From contig DEJF01000022.1 in assembly GCA_002353225.1 (NCBI GenBank), positions 18,465 through 34,656 of the forward strand: a stretch of 16,192 bases of DNA, in the 5' to 3' direction. The DNA is from Prevotella sp. UBA2755 (lineage in GTDB: Bacteria > Bacteroidota > Bacteroidia > Bacteroidales > Bacteroidaceae). The position numbers were made by a program, and so were the translations under genes. The notes below the pieces were generated by a model that was not told the origin of the DNA, did not search any database, and saw only the letters and a program-made list of their open reading frames with translations. Each line of letters opens with the position of its first letter. Positions within the stretch are counted from its first letter, which is position 1. This document shows, piece after piece, positions 5,397 to 13,455 of this stretch.

Positions 5397-6783
5397 ATAC
5401 ACAACAACCTTCCGCACCATACTCGCTGATTTATATACTCCTGTTGGGGTATACATGCGACTGCGCGACATCTATCCGCAAAGTGCTTTGATGGAGAGTT
5501 CCGACTACCACGACAAGAACAATTCCCGTTCGTTTATCGGTATCAATCCCATTGCCTCTGTGGCTATTGGTCATGGAGAGGCGACCATCAACTTCCCTGA
5601 TGGCAGCAACTACAAGCATACCATCACCACCGACTACGGTACAGCAGAAGCCATCCACACACTCATTGACCGTATTCAAGTGGAGGGAACATACGCAGAA
5701 TATTGTGGTCTTTACGGCTATACCTCCTTCAATGCGGTGCGCTATTTTGAGAATATCGCCGTCAAGGACGAGACCCAAGAGAAGAACGATGCCCCTGACA
5801 TGCTCTATATATTATATAAGGACATCATCGCCTTCGATCATTTCAACAACCAGTTGACGATTATCTGTCTCTCAGAGAACTCAGAAGTCTCTGAAATCCC
5901 GGAGATATACAAAGCAATTAACAAGGCGAACGTTCACGCTTATGATTTCCATCCCGTTGGTGAAGTAACCAGTCCACTGACAGACGAGGAACACAAGACG
6001 AATATACGCCGAGGCATTAAGCACTGTCTGCGCGGAGATGTTTTCCAAATAGTTCTCTCCCGACGTTTTATTCAGAAATATGAGGGTGACGACTTTAAAC
6101 TTTACCGCGCACTCAGGAGCATCAATCCCTCTCCTTACCTCTTCTATTTTGACTTTGGCGGGTTCCGCATCTTCGGTTCTTCGCCAGAGACACACTGCCG
6201 TATCGAGGGACGGAGAGCCTATATCGACCCGATTGCCGGAACAACGAAACGTACTGGTGATGCAGAGAAAGACCGTAAGGGCGCAGAGTATCTCCGTAAA
6301 GACCCTAAGGAGAATGCCGAGCATGTCATGCTTGTCGATCTTGCCCGTAATGACCTCTCCCGTAATTGTCATGGGGTGAAAGTCGACTTCTACAAAGACC
6401 TGCAATATTATTCTCATGTGATACATCTTGTTTCCCGTGTCAGTGGAGAACTCGAAGAGGGGGCAGATCCTATCAAGGCGTTCATCGACACCTTCCCTGC
6501 CGGTACACTGAGTGGTGCCCCGAAGGTACGAGCCATGCAACTCATCAGTGAATACGAGCCGCACAACCGTGGAGCCTATGGTGGATGTATTGGCTATATC
6601 GGTCTGAACGGCAGCCTTAATCAAGCCATCACCATCCGTACCTTCGTCTCCCGCAATGGTGAACTTTGGTTCCAGGCGGGTGGCGGTATCGTGGCAAAGA
6701 GCGATGAGGAGTATGAGTTACAAGAAGTAAACAACAAACTCGGCGCTTTGCGTCGTGCAATATTAATGGCAGAAAGGATGTAA
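5383..6783 (+). CDS. trpE: Anthranilate synthase component I
   Basis: TrpE converts chorismate to anthranilate with ammonia supplied by TrpG, the committed step of the pathway. The 466-residue product has the family's conserved C-terminal catalytic half: RGDVFQIVLS (217-226), SSPE (266-269), IDPIAGTTKRTG (281-292), ENAEHVMLVDLARND (310-324), PAGTLSGAPK (372-381) and the chorismate-site GGGIV (433-437). Near the N terminus LMESSDY (36-42) corresponds to the LLES-type motif that binds tryptophan for feedback inhibition, so the enzyme is probably Trp-inhibited. The start lies inside the trpB 3' end, with AGGAG just 3 nt before the ATG, unusual in a phylum with weak ribosome sites. The partner trpG follows after 3 nt. 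PabB is an alternative for this superfamily, but context decides for TrpE. Confidence 0.96.
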   Translation: METFKYTTTFRTILADLYTPVGVYMRLRDIYPQSALMESSDYHDKNNSRSFIGINPIASVAIGHGEATINFPDGSNYKHTITTDYGTAEAIHTLIDRIQVEGTYAEYCGLYGYTSFNAVRYFENIAVKDETQEKNDAPDMLYILYKDIIAFDHFNNQLTIICLSENSEVSEIPEIYKAINKANVHAYDFHPVGEVTSPLTDEEHKTNIRRGIKHCLRGDVFQIVLSRRFIQKYEGDDFKLYRALRSINPSPYLFYFDFGGFRIFGSSPETHCRIEGRRAYIDPIAGTTKRTGDAEKDRKGAEYLRKDPKENAEHVMLVDLARNDLSRNCHGVKVDFYKDLQYYSHVIHLVSRVSGELEEGADPIKAFIDTFPAGTLSGAPKVRAMQLISEYEPHNRGAYGGCIGYIGLNGSLNQAITIRTFVSRNGELWFQAGGGIVAKSDEEYELQEVNNKLGALRRAILMAERM

Positions 6784-6786
6784 ACT

Positions 6787-7353
6787 ATGATTAAGATAGT
6801 CATTATTGATAATTATGACTCGTTTACCTACAATCTCGCCCACTTAGTAAAAGAACTGGGCGCTGAGGTAACAGTATTCAGAAACGATCAGTTTGAGTTA
6901 ACCCAATTGGAACCGTTCAGCAAGATTATTCTGTCGCCAGGACCGGGAATACCCTCTGAGGCAGGACTCCTGTTGGATGTCATTAGGACCTATGCCGGCA
7001 GGAAGCCCATCCTTGGGGTATGCCTTGGACATCAGGCGATTGGAGAAGCCTTTGGGGGGAAGTTAGAGAATCTCAGTGATGTTTTCCACGGTGTAGCCAC
7101 AGAGGGCACCCAATTAGGAAACGATGAGATTTTCTACGGATTACCCAACCGCATCACTATGGGACGTTATCACTCATGGGTAGTCAGCAAGGACGATTTC
7201 CCTGATTGTCTGGAAGTGACGGCAGAGAGTGATGAGGGACAAATCATGGCACTCAAGCACAAAACACTAAACATCAGAGGTATCCAGTTTCATCCAGAAA
7301 GCGTTCTCACCCCCGATGGACGTAAAATGCTACAGAACTGGCTCTATCTCTAA
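6787..7353 (+). CDS. trpG: Anthranilate synthase component II (glutamine amidotransferase)
   Basis: TrpG hydrolyses glutamine and channels ammonia to TrpE. The 188-residue protein is a complete class I amidotransferase: DNYDSFTYN (8-16), SPGPGIPSEAG (50-60), the nucleophile motif GVCLGHQ with Cys79 (77-83), HSW (129-131), and FHPES with His169 and Glu171 completing the triad. It is a free-standing subunit, not fused to TrpD as in enteric bacteria. It starts 3 nt after the trpE stop, fitting production of matched subunits. In some bacteria one such protein also serves PabB; no pab gene is in view. Confidence 0.95.
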   Translation: MIKIVIIDNYDSFTYNLAHLVKELGAEVTVFRNDQFELTQLEPFSKIILSPGPGIPSEAGLLLDVIRTYAGRKPILGVCLGHQAIGEAFGGKLENLSDVFHGVATEGTQLGNDEIFYGLPNRITMGRYHSWVVSKDDFPDCLEVTAESDEGQIMALKHKTLNIRGIQFHPESVLTPDGRKMLQNWLYL

Positions 7354-7395
7354 CAATCTATCGAGATATCGAAACAACATAAAAACAACGATTAT

Positions 7396-8406
7396 ATGGA
7401 ACAAACAATGAAAGACATCCTCAATAGGATGCTCAACCACGAAGAACTCTCCCGTGAGGAGATGAAGAACATCTTGATTGGAATCACCCAGAGTGAATTC
7501 CCGACAGAACAGATTACAGCCCTGCTGACAGCATTACAGATGCGCGGTGTCACCGTTGACGAACTACTCGGCTTTCGTGACGGAATCTTAGAGACTGGTG
7601 TCCCTGCCATTCTGAATGCTGACCGTTACATTGACGTTGTAGGAACAGGTGGTGACCGTAAGAATACTTTTAATATCTCTACTACTTCCTGCTTTGTGAT
7701 TGCAGGAGCAGGCTATAAGGTAGCAAAGCACGGCAACTATGCGGCGACATCCGTATCAGGTGCCTCTAATGTCATCCAGCATCATGGCATCAAGTTCACC
7801 GATGATATCGATAAACTGAACAGAAGCCTCAACGAAGCAGGTATTGTCTATCTCCATGCCCAACTCTTTGCCAAGGCGATGAAGTTTGTAGGTCCTATCC
7901 GTAAGGCATTACAGTTTCCGACCATTTTCAACCTGTTAGGTCCACTGGTGAACCCCAGCCAACCACAATGTCAACTCTTAGGAGTGGCTAACCTCGACCA
8001 GATGCGATTATATAATAATGTATATCAGAAGATTGGAATTGACTATGGCATCGTCAACAGCATCGACGGCTATGACGAGATATCCCTGACGAGTGACTTC
8101 AAAGTGACAACGAACCAGTATGAGCGTATCTTCAAACCACAGGACTTAGGTTTTGAGATTGCCAAACCAGAAGAGTTGGTGGGTGGTGCTACAGAGGAAG
8201 AGGCTGCCGCCATCTTCGACGCTGTTTTAGAGAACCGCGCCCTTCCTGCCCAAAAGAACATTGTCCTTGCCAATGCCGCTTTTGGTATTCAGGTATTGGA
8301 GAAAGGACAGAAGACGATTGAGGAGTGCATTGAGATAGCCCGGGAGTCTATTGACAGTGGTAAGGCACTTGCTACCTTCAGGAAATTCGCAGAACTTAAT
8401 TCTTAA
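7396..8406 (+). CDS. trpD: Anthranilate phosphoribosyltransferase
   Basis: TrpD transfers the phosphoribosyl group of PRPP to anthranilate. The 336-residue product has the usual length. It carries the PRPP-binding VGTGGD (82-87), NISTTS, KVAKHGN (108-114), and a later FNLLGPLVNP segment; all are hallmarks of this family. Bacteroidetes-like replacements occur after KHGN (YAATSVSGAS). The ATG at 7396 follows a 42-bp spacer after trpG; Met5 is a possible but less likely start. The stop codon TAA shares its last base with an ATG (TAATG) that opens a repeat-filled extension in frame with trpC. Confidence 0.96.
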   Translation: MEQTMKDILNRMLNHEELSREEMKNILIGITQSEFPTEQITALLTALQMRGVTVDELLGFRDGILETGVPAILNADRYIDVVGTGGDRKNTFNISTTSCFVIAGAGYKVAKHGNYAATSVSGASNVIQHHGIKFTDDIDKLNRSLNEAGIVYLHAQLFAKAMKFVGPIRKALQFPTIFNLLGPLVNPSQPQCQLLGVANLDQMRLYNNVYQKIGIDYGIVNSIDGYDEISLTSDFKVTTNQYERIFKPQDLGFEIAKPEELVGGATEEEAAAIFDAVLENRALPAQKNIVLANAAFGIQVLEKGQKTIEECIEIARESIDSGKALATFRKFAELNS

Positions 8407-8410
8407 TGAA

Positions 8411-8461
8411 TATAGTTCCTATAGATACTATAGTCACTATAGTTACTATAATCCCCATAAC
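8411..8461 (+). repeat. 9-bp tandem repeat between trpD and trpC
   Basis: Five to six degenerate 9-bp units run head to tail: TATAGTTCC, TATAGATAC, TATAGTCAC, TATAGTTAC, TATAATCCC, then a decayed copy. Within them ACTATAGT is itself a palindrome. The array fills the whole gap between the trpD stop and the conserved trpC start. Because the unit is 9 bp it stays open in the trpC frame and would encode a TIV-type tripeptide repeat if translated. Confidence 0.85.
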
Positions 8462-8462
8462 A

Positions 8463-9248
8463 ATGGATATATTACAAGAAATAGTAGCGCATAAGCGCAT
8501 TGAAGTAGAACGTTTCAAGCAAGTACTCTCCGAACAAGAGATTCACCGTAGAGTAGAGACCATCCTTGATTTCAGTGTACCGTCTATGTCAAAAGCGCTG
8601 AAAGAGTCCGAGACAGGTATCATCGCTGAGTTCAAGCGACGCTCTCCCTCCAAAGGATGGATTAAGGAGGAGGGCAAGGCAGAAGTCATTCCGCTCTCTT
8701 ATCAGAAGAATGGAGCGACGGCACTGTCGATTCTCACTGATGAGAAGTATTTCGGAGGTAAGGATGAGTTCATCCGTATGGCAAGACATACAGGAGTACA
8801 GATTCCTATCTTATACAAGAACTTTATCATCGATGAGTACCAACTCTTTCAGGCTCGTCTCTGTGGAGCGTCCGCAGTCTTACTGATTGCCGCCGATCTG
8901 ACGAAGGAAGAGTGTAAGACGCTTCTCCATACCGCACACGAACTGGGATTGGAAGTTCTGTTGGAGATGCATAGTGAGAAAGAACTGGAATATGCGGAAT
9001 TAGAGCCGGACATGTGTGGTATCAACAACCGGAACCTTGGCTCTTTCATCACCGACGTACAGAACAGTTTTCGTCTCTCCGCCTTACTCCCTGAAGATGC
9101 CGTCAAGGTCAGTGAGAGCGGCATCTCCCATCCACAGACTGTTCGTGAGTTGCGAGAGGCGGGCTTCCGCGGATTCCTGATAGGCGAGAACTTCATGAAG
9201 ACATCCGATCCAGGAAAGGCATTATTAGACTTTATCCAACAGATATGA
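8463..9248 (+). CDS. trpC: Indole-3-glycerol-phosphate synthase
   Basis: TrpC closes the indole ring, turning CdRP into indole-3-glycerol phosphate with loss of CO2 and water. From the ATG at 8463 (MDILQEIVAHKR) the product has 261 residues, the usual length for a free-standing enzyme. Catalytic features are AEFKRRSPSKG (55-65, Glu56 and Lys58), ILYKNF with Lys119, LLEMH with Glu168, INNRNL with Asn188, and SESGI (217-221). An in-frame ATG at 8406 would add 19 residues, but those codons are the 9-bp repeat array and resemble no TrpC N terminus, so I reject that start. The downstream trpF overlaps by ATGA. TrpC and TrpF are separate here, unlike the fused enterobacterial enzyme. Confidence 0.94.
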   Translation: MDILQEIVAHKRIEVERFKQVLSEQEIHRRVETILDFSVPSMSKALKESETGIIAEFKRRSPSKGWIKEEGKAEVIPLSYQKNGATALSILTDEKYFGGKDEFIRMARHTGVQIPILYKNFIIDEYQLFQARLCGASAVLLIAADLTKEECKTLLHTAHELGLEVLLEMHSEKELEYAELEPDMCGINNRNLGSFITDVQNSFRLSALLPEDAVKVSESGISHPQTVRELREAGFRGFLIGENFMKTSDPGKALLDFIQQI

Positions 9249-9874
9249 TTATCAAGGTGTGTGGGATGCGCGACCCAGAGAATATCCGCGCGGCAGAGAT
9301 GTTGGATATCCAATGGTTCGGTTTCATCTTCTGGAAGAAATCCAGCAGATACGTCAGTGAACGCCCGACATATCTCCCCATCAAACAGAAACGTGTCGGA
9401 GTCTTCGTAGATGCCAGCATCGAGGAGATAATAGAGAAAACGAGGGAATACCCCCTTGACATCATTCAACTTCATGGCAAGGAGAGTCCTGACTATATTC
9501 GTCAACTTCGTTCTGCCTGTGACGAGGGGATCATCATTATCAAAGCACTGAATATCGCCACCACAGAGGACATTGGACAGACAAGCCCCTACGATAGCAT
9601 GGTAGACTACTTCCTCTTCGACACCAAGGCAAAGATGGTTGGGGGTAACGGTACTCAGTTCGACTGGTCGGTACTTTCCGCCTACAAAGGAAACGTTCCT
9701 TTCATTCTCAGTGGAGGCATCGGTCCTAAAGACGCAAGAAAAGTCAAGAACTTTCGCCATCCGAAATTCGCTGGTATCGACCTCAACTCCCGTTTCGAGA
9801 TAGCCCCAGGGCTTAAAGATATCTCTTTAATTAAAGAATTTCTAGACCATCTAAAACTATCTAGAACGATCTAG
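9245..9874 (+). CDS. trpF: Phosphoribosylanthranilate isomerase
   Basis: TrpF performs the Amadori rearrangement of phosphoribosylanthranilate to CdRP. The 209-residue beta/alpha-barrel protein has KVCGMRDPENI with catalytic Cys6, FLFDTK with catalytic Asp126, GGNGTQFDW (133-141), the phosphate-binding LSGGIG (155-160) and GIDLNSRFE. It overlaps trpC by 4 bp (ATGA). The last dozen codons (EFLDHLKLSRTI) run into a 10-bp tandem repeat that also holds the stop codon, so the C-terminal tail length probably depends on that array; it lies beyond the conserved barrel. Confidence 0.95.
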   Translation: MIIKVCGMRDPENIRAAEMLDIQWFGFIFWKKSSRYVSERPTYLPIKQKRVGVFVDASIEEIIEKTREYPLDIIQLHGKESPDYIRQLRSACDEGIIIIKALNIATTEDIGQTSPYDSMVDYFLFDTKAKMVGGNGTQFDWSVLSAYKGNVPFILSGGIGPKDARKVKNFRHPKFAGIDLNSRFEIAPGLKDISLIKEFLDHLKLSRTI

Positions 9875-9895
9875 AACAATCTAGAACAATCTAAC
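9842..9895 (+). repeat. 10-bp tandem repeat at the trpF-trpA junction
   Basis: Units with a 10-bp period run CTAGACCAT(C), CTAAAACTAT, CTAGAACGAT, CTAGAACAAT, CTAGAACAAT, then a fading copy CTAAC. The two CTAGAACAAT units are identical. The array covers the end of trpF including its TAG stop (9872-9874) and leads to within 15 bp of the trpA ATG. Since the unit is not a multiple of three, gain or loss of a unit upstream of the stop would change the trpF tail. Confidence 0.85.
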
Positions 9896-9909
9896 AAAAG
9901 ACAACCACT

Positions 9910-10686
9910 ATGAACAAGATCAACAAACTGTTCTCCGAGAACAAAAGCAACAAGTTATTATCCCTATATTTCTGTGCAGGCTGTCCCACACTTGAAGGCA
10001 CTGCCGATGTCATCAAGACCTTAGAACGTCGGGGCATTGCCATGATTGAGGTAGGAATCCCTTTCAGCGACCCGATGGCAGACGGTCCTGTGATTCAGGA
10101 CGCAGCCACTACCGCCTTAAAGAATGGCATGAATCTTCGTAAACTTTTTTCACAACTCAAGAGTGTGAAGGAAGAGGTATCCATCCCCCTGGTCCTCATG
10201 GGGTATCTGAACCCTATCATGCAGTATGGCATAGAGGCATTTTGTCAGAGTTGCGTAGAGAGCGGCGTGAGTGGGGTCATCATCCCCGACCTGCCATTTA
10301 AGGACTATCAGGATATCGTGAAACCTGTTGCCGACCGTTACGACATCCGTGTTATCATGCTCATTACCCCGGAGACTTCCGAGGAGCGCATCCGGTTTAT
10401 CGATGAGCATACCGATGGTTTCATCTACATGGTATCCTCTGCCGCCATTACGGGAGCACAGAAGAGTTTCGATGAGGCAAAACAAGAGTATTTCCGTCGT
10501 ATCAACGCCATGAACCTGCGTAATCCCCGTATGATAGGCTTCGGCATCTCCAACAAACAGACCTTAGAGGCAGCACAGCAGAATGCCACCGGTGCCATCA
10601 TAGGCTCTAAGTTCGTCACCCTGCTAAGTGAGAGCAAGGATGCTGATGAGGCATTAGACAAACTCTTCGAGGCTTTAGCGCAATAA
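9910..10686 (+). CDS. trpA: Tryptophan synthase alpha chain
   Basis: TrpA cleaves indole-3-glycerol phosphate to indole and glyceraldehyde 3-phosphate and passes indole to TrpB. The 258-residue barrel protein has IEVGIPFSDPMADGP with the catalytic residues Glu47 and Asp58 (E. coli Glu49 and Asp60). It also has IIPDLPF, a loop-6-type YMVSSAAITG segment, GFGISN and the phosphate-binding AIIGSKFV. It closes the operon, a 35-bp repeat-bearing gap after trpF and about 20 bp before a strong terminator. AGCPTLEG stands where many TrpA proteins have AGDP or AGYP, a conservative oddity unlikely to affect activity. Confidence 0.96.
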   Translation: MNKINKLFSENKSNKLLSLYFCAGCPTLEGTADVIKTLERRGIAMIEVGIPFSDPMADGPVIQDAATTALKNGMNLRKLFSQLKSVKEEVSIPLVLMGYLNPIMQYGIEAFCQSCVESGVSGVIIPDLPFKDYQDIVKPVADRYDIRVIMLITPETSEERIRFIDEHTDGFIYMVSSAAITGAQKSFDEAKQEYFRRINAMNLRNPRMIGFGISNKQTLEAAQQNATGAIIGSKFVTLLSESKDADEALDKLFEALAQ

Positions 10687-10707
10687 ATACAATAAATAAT
10701 GTAAAAG

Positions 10708-10732
10708 AAGAGCGAGTTTTCGCTCTTTTTTT
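10708..10732 (+). terminator. Intrinsic terminator of the trp operon
   Basis: AAGAGCGA (10708-10715) pairs perfectly with TCGCTCTT (10720-10727) around a 4-nt loop (GTTT). A run of seven T at 10726-10732 follows the GC part. It starts 21 bp after the trpA stop. Confidence 0.92.
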
Positions 10733-10767
10733 GTTACCTTTGACCTCGTCGAAGGCACTTTCGTTCG

Positions 10768-10795
10768 AAAAAGCCCAAATAAAATTTGGCTTTTT
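10768..10795. terminator. Second hairpin overlapping the next promoter
   Basis: AAAAAGCC (10768-10775) pairs with GGCTTTTT (10788-10795), and AAAT (10777-10780) with ATTT (10784-10787), leaving one bulged C and a 3-nt loop. With A5 and T5 flanks it is terminator-like in both directions. It may catch read-through from trp. Its 3' arm contains the -33 TTTG of the pectinase promoter. Confidence 0.5.
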
Positions 10796-10816
10796 ACTTA
10801 CTTATTCGTACCTTTG
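10785..10816 (+). promoter_or_regulatory. Promoter of the pectin-degradation operon
   Basis: TTTG (10785-10788), 20 bp and TACCTTTG (10809-10816) match the Bacteroidetes promoter consensus fully. A start near 10822 gives a leader of about 20 nt before the ATG at 10842, and this rules out any translation start upstream of it. No regulator site or riboswitch is recognised. Confidence 0.8.
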
Positions 10817-10841
10817 CCCCCAACTACTAAAGCAAAGAGAC

Positions 10842-13436
10842 ATGAAGAGAGTCCTACAACTACTATTATTGTGTCTGTTAGTTCCGACTATGGCACAGGC
10901 AAAATCATGGGACGAGGAGGAATACAAGCGTATTGAGCAGAGCATCAAGGCGCCATCCTTTCCCCAGAAAGACTTCCTGATTACGAAGTATGGAGCAAAG
11001 ACGACGAATACCGCTGTCAAGAATCAAAAGGCTATCAACAAGGCGATTGCCGACTGTTCCAAGAAAGGCGGCGGTCGTGTCATCGTACCTGCCGGCACTT
11101 TCCAGACAGGCGCTATCACCCTGCTGAGCCATGTCAACCTCGTAGTGGAGAAAGACGCTGTCCTGCAGTTTGTGTTTGAGCCCGACCTCTACCCCATCGT
11201 ACCGACGCGCTGGGAGGGTCTTGACTGCCATAACCTCAGCCCTTGCATCTATGCCTACAAGCAGACGGATGTCGCCGTGACTGGTGAGGGGACGATTGAC
11301 GGCAGTGGCTCTAATGAGACATGGTGGCCCTGGAACGGTCATCCCCGTTTTGGTTACAAGAAAGGAATGATCAGTCAGCGTAACGGCTCTCGTGCCCGCT
11401 TGCTGAAAGCCGCAGAGGACGGTGTCCCTATGGACGAGCGTGTCTTCACCAAGGAAGACGGACTGCGCCCCCAACTCATCAACTTCAACCAGTGTGAGAA
11501 TATCCTGCTGGAGAACCTCACCCTGCTCAACTCCCCATTCTGGGTGATACACCCTCTGCTCTCCAAGAACATCACCGTCCGTGGCATGAAGATTATCAAC
11601 GACGGTCCTAACGGGGACGGCTGTGACCCGGAGTCATGTGATGGTGTACTGATTGAGAATTGTTTCTTCAATACCGGCGATGACTGTATCGCCATCAAGA
11701 GTGGTCGTAATAATGACGGACGCTTGTGGAACCGCCCCAGTGAGAACATCATCATCCGTAACTGCGAGATGAAGAACGGACATGGTGGTGTCGTCATTGG
11801 CTCCGAGATATCTGGTGGTTGCCGTAATGTGTATGCAGAGAACAATGTGATGGACTCCCCGGAACTGGAGCGTGTGGTACGCATCAAGACCAACACCTGC
11901 CGGGGCGGTGTCATTGAGAATATCAACGCCCGCAACATCAAGGTGGGTGTCTGCAAGGAGAGTGTGCTGAAGATCAACCTCGACTACGAGCATAATGAGG
12001 TGTGCTGTCGTGGTTTTGTACCCACCGTCCGCAATGTGAATATCGAGAACATCACTTGCGAGAAGTCGAAGTATGGTGTGCAGATTATCGCCCTTGACAC
12101 CGCTTGCCATGTCTACGACATCAATGTGAAGGACTGTCGGTTCAATGGCGTGAAGGATGGTAACAGTATCAGTGGACAGACCCGTGACATCCGTTTCGAC
12201 AACCTGCTGATCAACGGCTCATTGGTATTACAGGAGATGCCCTATAAGCACTATAGCGAGTGGCTCACCTACTCGGAGATGAAGAGAACCCCGAAGTCAT
12301 TCATGCTCGACTTTGCCAAGAAGCCCCGTTGGAACTACGTGATGGGAATAGAACTGGAAGGCATGCTCGACACTTATCTTCGCTATGGTGGTGAGGACAT
12401 CCTGAAGTATTGCAAGGAGTATACCGACACGATGATCTATGCCGACGGCACTATCCGTGGGTATAACTTGGACGAGTATAACCTTGACAATATCCGCACG
12501 GGACATTTCGTGGCTCGTATGTACCAGAAATACCCGGAGAAGAAAAACCTGCTTGCCATGCAACTCATGATGAAGCAGTTGCAGAACCAGCCCCGCACTA
12601 TAGCCGATAAGGTGTACTGGCACAAGGCTATCTACAGTTATCAGGTATGGCTCGACGGTATCTTCATGGGGCTCCCCTTCTATACCCTTACGGCTCACGA
12701 CCTGCTGAAACCCAAGGAGGCAAAGAAGATATATGATGACGCTGTCAACCAGATCGGTGTCACCTACCAGCGTACTTACGATCCCAAGACAGGACTCAAC
12801 CGCCACGCATGGGACGAGACACGTGAGATGTTCTGGGCAGACAAGGAGACAGGACTCTCCCAACACTGCTGGGGACGTGCCCAGGGCTGGTACACCATGG
12901 CACTCATCGAACTGCTTGACGCGATTCCCGAGGACTATGCCCGTCGGGGGGAACTGATTGAATTACTCCGCAAGGACCTGGACGCTATCATCAAGTGGCA
13001 GGACAAGAAGACAGGCGTATGGTATCAGGTGATGGACTCCCCCGACCGCAAGGGCAACTACCTGGAGTCAACGTGCTCCTGTATGTTTGCCTACGTACTC
13101 TTGAAGGCTTACCGCAAGGGCTATCTCGGAGCGGAATACCGGGATGCCGGCATCCGTGCCTACGAGGGTATCATCAAGAACTTCATCAAGGTGAATGCCG
13201 ACAAGACCATCTCCCTCACCAACTGTTGCGCGGTGGCAGGTCTTGGTCCCGGCATCAGCGACAAGGTGCTGAAGGCGGCACCCAAGGTGAAAGAGAACAA
13301 GAGGCGTGACGGTAGTTACGACTATTACCTCAGCGAACCCATCCGCGACAACGATGCCAAAGGTGTCGGTCCCTTCCTGTGGGCATCCCTTGAGATGGAG
13401 ATGATGGGATATACGACAGAAAGTTTTAAAAAGTAA
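10842..13436 (+). CDS. Secreted GH28-GH105 fusion: polygalacturonase-like plus unsaturated uronyl hydrolase
   Basis: The 864-residue protein starts with a signal peptide (MKRVLQLLLL...MAQA, 1-20). Residues about 40-480 are a GH28 beta-helix: NGDGCD (257-262, Asp259) in place of the classic NTDGxD, TGDDCIAIKSG (278-288, Asp280 and Asp281), GHG (313-315) and RIK (347-349), so the catalytic set is complete. Residues about 490-860 form a GH105-type (alpha/alpha)6 barrel: WLDGIFMGLPF (603-613, probable catalytic Asp605), LNRHAWDE (652-659) and CWGRAQGWY (676-684). GH28 hydrolyses galacturonan or rhamnogalacturonan; GH105 removes the unsaturated uronate left by pectin lyases. An in-frame ATG at 10731 adds 37 residues but lies upstream of the promoter, so it was rejected. 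The lyase gene follows about 20 bp later, so substrate supply fits. Endo or exo mode and exact pectin type are undetermined. Confidence 0.92.
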   Translation: MKRVLQLLLLCLLVPTMAQAKSWDEEEYKRIEQSIKAPSFPQKDFLITKYGAKTTNTAVKNQKAINKAIADCSKKGGGRVIVPAGTFQTGAITLLSHVNLVVEKDAVLQFVFEPDLYPIVPTRWEGLDCHNLSPCIYAYKQTDVAVTGEGTIDGSGSNETWWPWNGHPRFGYKKGMISQRNGSRARLLKAAEDGVPMDERVFTKEDGLRPQLINFNQCENILLENLTLLNSPFWVIHPLLSKNITVRGMKIINDGPNGDGCDPESCDGVLIENCFFNTGDDCIAIKSGRNNDGRLWNRPSENIIIRNCEMKNGHGGVVIGSEISGGCRNVYAENNVMDSPELERVVRIKTNTCRGGVIENINARNIKVGVCKESVLKINLDYEHNEVCCRGFVPTVRNVNIENITCEKSKYGVQIIALDTACHVYDINVKDCRFNGVKDGNSISGQTRDIRFDNLLINGSLVLQEMPYKHYSEWLTYSEMKRTPKSFMLDFAKKPRWNYVMGIELEGMLDTYLRYGGEDILKYCKEYTDTMIYADGTIRGYNLDEYNLDNIRTGHFVARMYQKYPEKKNLLAMQLMMKQLQNQPRTIADKVYWHKAIYSYQVWLDGIFMGLPFYTLTAHDLLKPKEAKKIYDDAVNQIGVTYQRTYDPKTGLNRHAWDETREMFWADKETGLSQHCWGRAQGWYTMALIELLDAIPEDYARRGELIELLRKDLDAIIKWQDKKTGVWYQVMDSPDRKGNYLESTCSCMFAYVLLKAYRKGYLGAEYRDAGIRAYEGIIKNFIKVNADKTISLTNCCAVAGLGPGISDKVLKAAPKVKENKRRDGSYDYYLSEPIRDNDAKGVGPFLWASLEMEMMGYTTESFKK

Positions 13437-13455
13437 AATGATAAAAGACAAAGAG

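Noticed and set aside
5881..6624. A 247-codon minus-strand frame opposite trpE
   Set aside because: It is a shadow of a well-conserved trpE; no domain or start signal supports it.
8406..8462. Extending TrpC to the ATG that overlaps the trpD stop
   Set aside because: The 19 added residues are encoded by a 9-bp tandem repeat, and the conserved family N terminus begins at 8463.
8849..9760. A 303-codon minus-strand frame opposite trpC and trpF
   Set aside because: It crosses the junction of two confident genes and resembles no protein family, so it reflects codon bias.
10735..10742. TACCTTTG just after the trp terminator as a first promoter for the pectinase operon
   Set aside because: It matches the -7 box, but the expected upstream position falls in the terminator stem and has no TTTG. 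The copy at 10809-10816 has a correctly spaced -33 element.
10731..10841. Extending the GH28-GH105 protein 37 residues upstream
   Set aside because: The extension includes the T-run of the trp terminator and the promoter, and would bury the signal peptide.
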